NCBI RefSeq assembly: GCF_014737315.1
Contig: NZ_JPUF01000043.1
Location: forward strand, 1-34,529
DNA from: Treponema zioleckii
GTDB lineage: Bacteria; Spirochaetota; Spirochaetia; Treponematales; Treponemataceae
Direction: 5' to 3'
Length of the DNA: 34,529 bases
Positions 7,419 to 13,184 of this stretch are shown here, piece by piece; within the stretch, counting starts at the first letter, position 1, and every line of letters starts with the position of its first letter. Below the pieces are notes generated by a model. It was not told the origin of the DNA. It searched no databases and saw only the letters and a program-made list of their open reading frames with translations. The position numbers were made by a program, and so were the translations under genes.

Positions 7419-8381
7419 ATGAGTTACACGCCGCCGTTTACAATCACTTCAAAATCAATTAACCTCATCGCAGAAATTTCTGCATTGCTCGAACGTGCTA
7501 CTATCGCACAAGAAAATGCTGACAAGCTCAAGCTTCGCAAAATAAACCGAATGAAAACAATTCGTGGGTCTCTCGCTATTGAGGGAAATTCACTTTCAGA
7601 AGAGCAGATTACGGCCTTGATTGACGGAAATCACGTTGTTGCGCCTCTTCGTGAAGTGCAGGAAGTGAGAAACGCGATTCTTGCGTATGACAAGTTTATG
7701 GAATTTGACCCATATAATCCAAAAGATTTGCTAAAAGCTCACGGCATAATGGCTTTAGGACTCGTTGACAATGCAGGTCATTACCGAAAAGGTGGCGTTT
7801 GTGTTGCAGGAAAAGATGGAATCAGCCACATTGCGCCGCCTGCCGACCGTGTTCCGTTTTTGATGACAGATTTGTTTGACTGGCTAAAGAATTCCGATGA
7901 CCATATTTTGATAAAAAGCAGCGTTTTTCACTATGAATTTGAGTTCATTCACCCTTTTGAAGACGGTAACGGCAGAATGGGCAGATTCTGGCAGTCTAGG
8001 CTTCTTGCGGACTGGAAAGATATTTTTGTAAATCTGCCTGTAGAAAATATGATTTGGGAAAATCAAGCGGAATACTACAAAGCGATTGAAAAAAGCACAG
8101 GCAATGCGGATTCTGGAGTTTTTGTTGAATTTATGCTTCGTGTAATTCATAAAACTCTGAAAAACCATTGCAATGATACTGTAAATGATACTGTAAATGA
8201 TACTGTAAAATCAATTTTGGATTTGATAAGAAACAATCCTTATATTTCTTACGAGGAGCTTGCTGAAAAAACTGGCAAATCACGCATGACGGTAAGCCGA
8301 AAAATTGCGGAATTGAAGAAAAACAACATTCTCCGCCGCGTAGGTGCGGACAAAAACGGATACTGGGAGATTACGCTGTAA
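7419..8381 (+). CDS. Fic-domain protein (class II) with C-terminal winged helix
   Basis: Fic proteins usually transfer AMP from ATP onto a target hydroxyl. The complete active-site motif HPFEDGNGRMGR is at residues 178-189, including the catalytic His and both Arg. An N-terminal inhibitory motif of the (S/T)xxxE(G/N) type, SLAIEG at 51-56, marks this as a self-inhibited class II Fic. A C-terminal winged-helix segment (about 262-320) with SRMTVSRKIAELKKNNILRR would bind DNA or mediate self-regulation. The domains are joined by three perfect NDTV repeats. The 320-residue length is normal for the Fic_N-Fic-wHTH family. It could be a stress modulator or the toxic half of a toxin-antitoxin-like system; no separate antitoxin gene is visible. 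Confidence 0.92.
   Translation: MSYTPPFTITSKSINLIAEISALLERATIAQENADKLKLRKINRMKTIRGSLAIEGNSLSEEQITALIDGNHVVAPLREVQEVRNAILAYDKFMEFDPYNPKDLLKAHGIMALGLVDNAGHYRKGGVCVAGKDGISHIAPPADRVPFLMTDLFDWLKNSDDHILIKSSVFHYEFEFIHPFEDGNGRMGRFWQSRLLADWKDIFVNLPVENMIWENQAEYYKAIEKSTGNADSGVFVEFMLRVIHKTLKNHCNDTVNDTVNDTVKSILDLIRNNPYISYEELAEKTGKSRMTVSRKIAELKKNNILRRVGADKNGYWEITL
8172..8207 (+). repeat. Three tandem 12-bp repeats inside the Fic gene
   Basis: AATGATACTGTA occurs three times without a mismatch, encoding NDTV three times in the linker between the Fic and winged-helix domains. Because the unit is a multiple of three, gain or loss by slippage would change linker length without breaking the frame. Confidence 0.9.
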
Positions 8382-8390
8382 TAGTTTTTT

Positions 8391-8516
8391 TGACGCAGTT
8401 GAACGCTGAGGTACACAGATGGGACGCAGTACGGTCATTGAGCGAAGTCGAAATGACCATAAAAACTGATTTTGCTTATAACTCTCTGCGACCAATCTGC
8501 GAATATCCGCGTTGAG
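8391..8516. repeat. Dispersed ATCTGCG-type repeat, copy 3, with nested insert
   Basis: It matches copy 1 on both sides (GACGCAGTTGAACGCTGAGG... and ...CTGCGACCAATCTGCGAATA). About 40 extra bases starting CATTGAGCGAAGTCGAAATG lie between the ACGGT and CTTATA positions that are adjacent in copy 1. The insert begins with a hairpin (GGTCATT/AATGACC), and the same insert is present in copy 4 at 9293. Confidence 0.75.
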
Positions 8517-8541
8517 AAGTTGAAAGCCGATTCGCCGGAAT

Positions 8542-9075
8542 TCAAAAGTATTTTTTATAACAATGCCATTTAGTACCAGTCCACTTGTATGCAGCAACAG
8601 GGACGTAGACCGTCTCGCCGCCATTTCGCATATTAGTATTTGTTGTTATAGTTCCGTCGCCGTTGATTTCCAAATCCTCAAACAAGTCTTCATATTCCTC
8701 TATGCCCCCGTCACACTCTGCTTTTTCAAATGTTCGTGTTTTCGGGTTGTACATATACAACCTAAAATAGTGGCTATTGAAACCGAAACCCGTCCAATAG
8801 GGATTGCCTTCCACAATGTCAAGATATCCGTCGTTGTTTGCATCTTGTAATGAATAATAATATGCGTCAGCGCATTCGTCTCCGTAGTCGTCTAACTTGT
8901 CCTTCTCATACTCAGTCGCCTCATCTCCATTGAGTTTAACCCATTTATTTTCCGACTTAAACCAGTTGCCTCCCAATGTTTTAGACCCTCCGTTTCCGTC
9001 AGGAATTGTCAGTGTGTCAGAAAAACACAGCGGCAATGCGAATGACATGACAGCCATCATCAATAGTTTTTTCAT
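8542..9075 (-). CDS. Small exported protein of unknown function
   Basis: A 177-residue protein with an N-terminal signal peptide (MKKLLMMAVMSFALPLCFSD; a cysteine at position 17 leaves open a loose lipobox). The mature part contains DANNDGYLDI, an Asp/Asn-rich calcium-loop-like motif resembling FG-GAP/VCBS or EF-hand loops. It ends in an aromatic, Lys-rich tail (KWHCYKKYF). I do not recognise the family. An AAGGAG ribosome binding site precedes the ATG. It is a single gene between repeat blocks. Confidence 0.65.
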   Translation of the reverse strand: MKKLLMMAVMSFALPLCFSDTLTIPDGNGGSKTLGGNWFKSENKWVKLNGDEATEYEKDKLDDYGDECADAYYYSLQDANNDGYLDIVEGNPYWTGFGFNSHYFRLYMYNPKTRTFEKAECDGGIEEYEDLFEDLEINGDGTITTNTNMRNGGETVYVPVAAYKWTGTKWHCYKKYF

Positions 9076-9184
9076 AAAAATCTCCTTTTTATTTGTAATT
9101 TATTTGTTCCGATTAATTATTGCTAATATAGTTTTTCAATTTTGTGTTCATTTTGGCGTTTTCTGTACTTTTTTACTTTTCTCT

Positions 9185-9265
9185 ACTAATCCGATTTTCG
9201 AGCGAAGCGTAGAAAATCGGATTAGTGCAGCATTGTCTACTGCACTAATGGTATACCATTAGTGC
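9185..9265. repeat. Three interlocking palindromes
   Basis: Arms 9185-9199 and 9212-9226 are a perfect 15-bp inverted repeat (ACTAATCCGATTTTC) with a 12-base loop. TTAGTGCAG (9222-9230) and CTGCACTAA (9240-9248) form a second, 9-bp inverted repeat that shares bases with the first. Bases 9242-9265 are a perfect 24-bp palindrome without a spacer (GCACTAATGGTA and its complement). The word ACTAAT/ATTAGT recurs at each arm. The rest of 9076-9517 holds a repeat copy (9293-9381) and no gene that I can support. Confidence 0.85.
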
Positions 9266-9292
9266 GCGCCGCGGGCGGATGCGGTAGGGGGT

Positions 9293-9381
9293 ATTGAGCG
9301 AAGTCGAAATGACCATAAAACTTGATTTTGCTTATAACTCTCTGCGACAAATCTGCGACTATCCGCGTTTATCTGCGTTGA
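9293..9381. repeat. Dispersed ATCTGCG-type repeat, copy 4
   Basis: ATTGAGCGAAGTCGAAATGA through TATCCGCG and TTTATCTGCGTTGAAA is nearly identical to copy 3 at 8438-8516, including the nested ATTGAGCG insert. It lacks the left half found in copies 1 and 3. Confidence 0.75.
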
Positions 9382-9517
9382 AATTCTGAAAGCCCGATTT
9401 TTATGCTGCCAGCATTTTTCCGGGGCTTTTTGCTCCAATGGCAGAAAACTGCTAAAATGAAATCCGCTTGGAATTTTGTTTTCCGGCGATGATTTTTTGC
9501 GAGGTTGATTTTATTTT

Positions 9518-10372
9518 ATGGAAGAACTTAGGGACAATAACGGACTTACCGAAAAAGAATTTCTTGAGCGGTACAGCGATAAAAATTACGACAAACCGTC
9601 GGTCACGGTCGATATTCTCGTGCTCGGTACCAGTGCGGACTTTTCGCGGTTCAGGATTCTTCTCGTAAAAAGGGGCGAGCATCCGTTCCTTGGCTCGTGG
9701 GCGCTTCCGGGCGGATTTATTAAGCGCGACGAGACTGCGTACCAGGCGGCGGCGAGGGAACTTTCCGAGGAGACCGGGCTTCGGGACGTTTACCTCGAAC
9801 AAATCTACTCATTTACGAATCCAAGACGTGACCCACGAACGTGGGTAATGAGCATCGCGTACCTCGCGCTCGTCTGCACTTTCGACTCTGTTCGCGGAAG
9901 CGACGATGCCGCAGATGCCGCGTGGTTCGACATGATTGTCGATGACGGCGCGATAAAGATTTTCTCGGAAGAGCGCGGCGTGGAAATCGTTTACGAAATC
10001 GAAAAGGGAATCTTCCAGAACGGAAAAATCCGCTACGAGAACTGGGTCGCGAAAAGTACTAGCGGCGAAAAACTCGCGTTCGACCACATCGAAATCATCA
10101 TCGAATCCCTTCTTAAACTAAAATCAAACTTTTACAACTCAGACCTTGCGTTCAACATGATTGGCGACTTCTTTACGCTTCCGGATTTGCAGTCGCTTTA
10201 CGAGCTTGTGCTCGGAAAAAAACTCTACAAGACGAATTTCCGCGCGATGGTGGCAGACAAAATCCGTGCGACGGGCGAAAAACGCAAGTCGATGACGAGC
10301 GGAAAAATGTCGGCGGAATACGTCTACGATTTTTCTTCTATAAAACAAGATTCCGAAACAACTTCGGAATGA
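9518..10372 (+). CDS. NrtR-like Nudix-winged-helix transcriptional regulator
   Basis: A 284-residue protein with an intact Nudix box at 66-88 (GFIKRDE...RELSEETGL, matching GX5EX7REUXEEXGU) in a Nudix domain spanning about 28-180. A C-terminal winged-helix domain (about 210-280) contains FTLPDLQSLYELVLGKKLYKTNFR, the arrangement of NrtR repressors that respond to ADP-ribose or related nucleotides. Because the Nudix box is complete, hydrolase activity may be retained. The gene sits immediately upstream of an SPFH/NADK-like pair whose promoter carries two matching palindromes, the natural candidate operator. The last eight residues (QDSETTSE) and the stop codon are encoded by a dispersed palindromic repeat. 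No strong ribosome binding site is visible before the ATG. Confidence 0.85.
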   Translation: MEELRDNNGLTEKEFLERYSDKNYDKPSVTVDILVLGTSADFSRFRILLVKRGEHPFLGSWALPGGFIKRDETAYQAAARELSEETGLRDVYLEQIYSFTNPRRDPRTWVMSIAYLALVCTFDSVRGSDDAADAAWFDMIVDDGAIKIFSEERGVEIVYEIEKGIFQNGKIRYENWVAKSTSGEKLAFDHIEIIIESLLKLKSNFYNSDLAFNMIGDFFTLPDLQSLYELVLGKKLYKTNFRAMVADKIRATGEKRKSMTSGKMSAEYVYDFSSIKQDSETTSE

Positions 10373-10373
10373 C
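10350..10373. repeat. Palindromic dispersed repeat overlapping the Nudix gene's 3' end
   Basis: ATTCCGAA (10350-10357) and TTCGGAAT (10363-10370) flank ACAAC and are followed by GACC, the same unit as at 683-706. Its TGA supplies the stop codon of the Nudix regulator. Confidence 0.8.
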
Positions 10374-10412
10374 CAAAAAAAAGCTGAATTTTAAATATTC
10401 TGGAAAAATAAG

Positions 10413-10441
10413 TTGACAAAGTAGTTTTTTACTACTAATAT
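10413..10441 (+). promoter_or_regulatory. Consensus promoter of the SPFH/NADK-like operon
   Basis: TTGACA at 10413-10418, a 17-base spacer and TAATAT at 10436-10441 form one of the best sigma-70 type promoters in the window. The predicted start is near 10448. The spacer is occupied by the first operator-like palindrome. Confidence 0.85.
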
Positions 10442-10470
10442 CTAATTATCAAAAGTAGTAAAAAACTACT
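10420..10470. promoter_or_regulatory. Twin palindromic operator, candidate Nudix-regulator site
   Basis: AGTAGTTTTTTACTACT (10420-10436) and AGTAGTAAAAAACTACT (10454-10470) are each inverted repeats with AGTAGT/ACTACT half-sites, and each is the exact reverse complement of the other. The first fills the -35/-10 spacer; the second lies just after the expected start, with centres 34 bases apart. That is a classic repressor placement, and the neighbouring NrtR-like protein is the obvious ligand. Binding itself is inferred. Confidence 0.75.
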
Positions 10471-10491
10471 TTTAGAAAAAAGGAGGTCAAC

Positions 10492-11667
10492 ATGAGATTT
10501 AAGAAATTCAATCCGAATGAGTATGTTATGGTCGTAAAAAAAGGCGAGGTCGTAAAAGAGGGGCTTGGGCTTTCGGTGCTGTTCAACGAGCTTTCGACGA
10601 GCATAATGGTCGTTCCGTCAACTGCGTTCGACGGCGAATTCGCGTTCGACGAGCTTGTGACGAGCGACTACCAGAGCGTCTGCGTCCAGGGCGTGACGAC
10701 TTTTATGATTACCGATTACACAAAGGCCGCGAAAATGCTGGATTTTGCGTACACGCCTCAGGTCAAGATGTCCGACAAGATTTTCGATGCGGTCGAGTCG
10801 CTAGAAAACCGCATAAACAACATCATCAAGGCGATTGTCATCCGAGAAGTGAGCCGCAAGGACGTTCGTGCGGTTCTTCGCATTTCGGACGAGATGGCAA
10901 AGGCGATTCAGGAAAGCCTGAGCAGTGACGATTCTATCAGCAAACTCGGAGTGAGCGTCGTTTCGGTGAACATTCTGGGAATCACTCCTCGACCTGAGAC
11001 TCGGAAGGCGTTGGAGGCTGCCGCACGCGAGGAAATCTTACGCGAGCAGGACGACGCGATTTACAAAAGGCGCAATGCCGCAATCGAGCAGGAGAGAATC
11101 ATCAAGGAGAACGAAATCAACACGGAAATCGCGGTTGCAGAAAAAGAGAAAGAAAAGGAAGAGAAAGAGCAGCAGATGAAGCAGTACGTTCAGAAGTGCG
11201 AGCTTGACATGCGAATGGAGGCGGAGGAACGCGAGCAGCAGATGAAACTCCGTGCGATGCAGGCAGAGCTTGCGATGGAGAGTGAGCGGCAGGAGAAGGA
11301 ATACGCGCTTCGCGAGGTGGCTGTCCAGAAGAAGATTCAGATTGACAATCAGGACATGGCTGGAAAGATTGAGCTTGAGAAGATGAACAAGGAATTCACT
11401 GAGCTTTCAGCCGCAAACGAGAAAACGAAGGCCGACATCAAAGCGTATGCGGCGGAGGCACTCGTCAAGGCTTACAACAACATCAATCCTGCGATTCTTG
11501 AGTCTTGCGCGATGGCACAGATGGAACCTGGCGCGCTCATGGCAAAGGCGTTTATGAACATCGGCGAGAACGCGGAAAAAATCGGAAGTTTGAACATGAC
11601 GCCGGACTTGCTCCAGTCGATTGTGGGCGCAATGAATCCGAATCAGGGCTTTAAGGCAAGGCGGTAA
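10492..11667 (+). CDS. SPFH/band-7 (flotillin-like) domain protein
   Basis: A 391-residue protein whose first ~190 residues look like an SPFH/prohibitin-homology domain (VMVVKKGEVV...; later VREVSRKDVRAVL-like and GVSVVSVNILGITP segments). A long charged coiled coil follows (about 190-320, rich in Glu/Lys/Gln), then a small hydrophobic C-terminal region. No N-terminal transmembrane helix is obvious, so it may be a cytosolic or peripherally membrane-bound scaffold that oligomerises. AGGAGGT gives a near-perfect ribosome binding site. The next gene begins five bases after its stop, so the two are surely cotranscribed. The biochemical role is unknown. Confidence 0.8.
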   Translation: MRFKKFNPNEYVMVVKKGEVVKEGLGLSVLFNELSTSIMVVPSTAFDGEFAFDELVTSDYQSVCVQGVTTFMITDYTKAAKMLDFAYTPQVKMSDKIFDAVESLENRINNIIKAIVIREVSRKDVRAVLRISDEMAKAIQESLSSDDSISKLGVSVVSVNILGITPRPETRKALEAAAREEILREQDDAIYKRRNAAIEQERIIKENEINTEIAVAEKEKEKEEKEQQMKQYVQKCELDMRMEAEEREQQMKLRAMQAELAMESERQEKEYALREVAVQKKIQIDNQDMAGKIELEKMNKEFTELSAANEKTKADIKAYAAEALVKAYNNINPAILESCAMAQMEPGALMAKAFMNIGENAEKIGSLNMTPDLLQSIVGAMNPNQGFKARR

Positions 11668-11672
11668 CGAGT

Positions 11673-12602
11673 ATGGATAGAGGACTGAACAAAGTCGTTC
11701 TCGTAAAGAGGCGCACTAGATACGAAGAGCTGAAAAAACGATACAACACCGTGGAGCAGGCGAGGTTCTACATTGAGCATCTCGGCGCGGATTTTTCGGA
11801 TTACGAGCGGGAAGATGCCGCGTACAATTTTGCGCTTGAAACTGTGCGTGCACTTGTTCGCCCGCTCGCACGCCTTCAGGAAATCGACAGGGAATATCTT
11901 CCGAACATGATTTTCGGCGCGGACGACATTGTGATTGCCCTCGGTCAGGACGGGCTCGTCGCCAACGTGATGAAATATCTTTCTGGTCAGCCATTAATCG
12001 GCGTGAATCCTGATTCCGCACGGTTTGACGGAGTTCTTCTTCCGTTCGAGGCTGGTGATTTGGAAAAGCTCCTTCCGAAAGTGATAAAAGGCTCGTTCAG
12101 CGCAAAAAGCGTCGCGATGGGAAAGGCTGAGTCGAAGGACGGGCAGATTCTTTACGCGGTGAACGATTTCTTTGTTGGTGTCGGAAATCACACTTCCGCA
12201 CGGTACTTAATCAAATACGGAAACTGTGTCGAAAATCAGTCTTCGTCTGGAATCATAATTTCCACAGGATTCGGAATGACTGGCTGGCACAAATCTGTCA
12301 TGGCGGAATTCCGAGGACTTGCGCGTGCTTTCAACCTTTCGCCAATCCGCGAGCCTTCATACGAATGGGACCGCCGGGAACTCACATTCCAAGTCCGCGA
12401 GCCGTATCCGAGCCGCTTCACCCAGGCGGAACTTGTCTACGGAAACGTCGCGGACGGGGAAAGCCTTGTCCTTACGTCCGGCATGAGCGAAAACGGCGTG
12501 GTCTTCTCCGACGGGATTCTTGAGGACGCGATAGAATTCAACGCCGGCATGGAAATCCGCATTTCCGTCGCCGAGCAAACCGGAAAACTTGTCACTGAGT
12601 GA
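11673..12602 (+). CDS. Divergent NAD-kinase-like protein
   Basis: A 309-residue protein with the ATP-NAD kinase fold's landmarks in order: VVLVKRRTRYEEL at the N-terminus, ALGQDGLVANVMKYL at 89-103 where NAD kinases have GGDGT, PLIGVNPD, and SSGIIISTGFGMTGW in place of the usual DGxxxSTPTGSTAY. The changed motifs suggest either an altered substrate or loss of NAD phosphorylation. Together with the Nudix regulator upstream, this points to a nucleotide (NAD or ADP-ribose related) theme. It is translationally coupled to the SPFH gene, with an AAGGCGG site overlapping that gene's end. A general sugar/lipid-kinase-like role is the alternative. Confidence 0.75.
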   Translation: MDRGLNKVVLVKRRTRYEELKKRYNTVEQARFYIEHLGADFSDYEREDAAYNFALETVRALVRPLARLQEIDREYLPNMIFGADDIVIALGQDGLVANVMKYLSGQPLIGVNPDSARFDGVLLPFEAGDLEKLLPKVIKGSFSAKSVAMGKAESKDGQILYAVNDFFVGVGNHTSARYLIKYGNCVENQSSSGIIISTGFGMTGWHKSVMAEFRGLARAFNLSPIREPSYEWDRRELTFQVREPYPSRFTQAELVYGNVADGESLVLTSGMSENGVVFSDGILEDAIEFNAGMEIRISVAEQTGKLVTE

Positions 12603-12626
12603 GGGAGAAGCTAAAGAAAGCGAAAA

Positions 12627-12643
12627 TGTGATACAATATCACA
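12627..12643. other. Perfect palindrome after the NADK-like gene
   Basis: TGTGATA-CAA-TATCACA is a perfect 7-bp inverted repeat 25 bases after the stop codon. It resembles a regulator half-site pair (CRP-like TGTGA/TCACA arms with short spacing) and also contains TGATACAAT, an extended -10-like string. No gene starts nearby on the plus strand, so its role is unclear. Confidence 0.5.
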
Positions 12644-12673
12644 CGGATTTTGAGCCACCTACGGTGTCTCTTT

Positions 12674-12728
12674 GACCAATCTGCGAATATCCGCGTTTAT
12701 CTTCTTTGAAAAGTTGAAAACCCGATTT
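12674..12728. repeat. Dispersed ATCTGCG-type repeat, copy 5 (fragment)
   Basis: GACCAATCTGCGAATATCCG and CGTTTATC... followed by GTTGAAAACCCGATT match the right half and flank of copies 3 and 4. It borders the region that contains the AraC gene fragment on its left side. Confidence 0.65.
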
Positions 12729-12871
12729 CATAAAAACTTGTGTGATTGCTTTTTTTGTATAGTGTTATTTACTGCCACTCTTGAATTTTGGGGAGGCGGT
12801 AGCATACAACAAAAGAAAATGCCGATTATTTTGCATGGCTTGTCAGATTCGATAACGGTCTAATCGGCGAT

Positions 12872-13064
12872 GCGGCTAATTTTCCCGTAATCTTCCTGCG
12901 TAAAAAACTCTCGCCTTAATCCGTTGTCGAACCGTTCGATTCCGTCGTAGGGCTCCTTAAAAATGAATGTCTGGATATTTTGGCTTTCAAATATTTTGTC
13001 TGCGATTTCAAATGGAGAGAGCATATTTAAGAGTATACACTATTTACGGGGCGATGGGGGATAA
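12872..13064 (-). pseudogene. Truncated duplicate of the AraC gene 5' end
   Basis: Bases 12872-13064 repeat 7200-7390 almost exactly. In the 152 bases ending at the start codon I count two substitutions, and one extra base plus a few changes lie just upstream of the ATG. The copy contains about the first 50 codons (reading MLSPFEIADKIFESQNIQTF) plus the upstream region, then stops abruptly. It has no helix-turn-helix and cannot be a functional regulator. It is bracketed by dispersed repeat copies 5 and 6. The remainder of 12603-13184 has no gene that I can support; 12729-12871 holds only a short unrecognised open frame. Confidence 0.9.
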
Positions 13065-13073
13065 TTAATTGTT

Positions 13074-13167
13074 TGACGCAGATGAACGCTTATACACACA
13101 GATTGGACGCGGATATATTCAAAAGTATCTGCGCCAAATCTGCGTTTATCTGCGTTTATCTGCGTTA
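13074..13167. repeat. Dispersed ATCTGCG-type repeat, copy 6, ending in 10-bp tandem units
   Basis: GACGCAGATGAACGCTTATA ... GACGCGGATA ... matches the left half of copies 1 and 3. The right end has TCTGCGTTTA twice in tandem (13139-13158) followed by TCTGCGTTA. It lies just downstream of uxuB, which reads leftwards into it. Confidence 0.75.
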
Positions 13168-13184
13168 GAAAATTGAAAAATATT

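Noticed and set aside
8172-8207. CRISPR-like array
   Set aside because: The 12-bp units are directly adjacent with no spacers and encode an in-frame peptide repeat.
12672-12863. 63-codon open frame
   Set aside because: It starts in a dispersed repeat and has no recognisable domain. A GGAGG string inside it is not placed before a convincing start.
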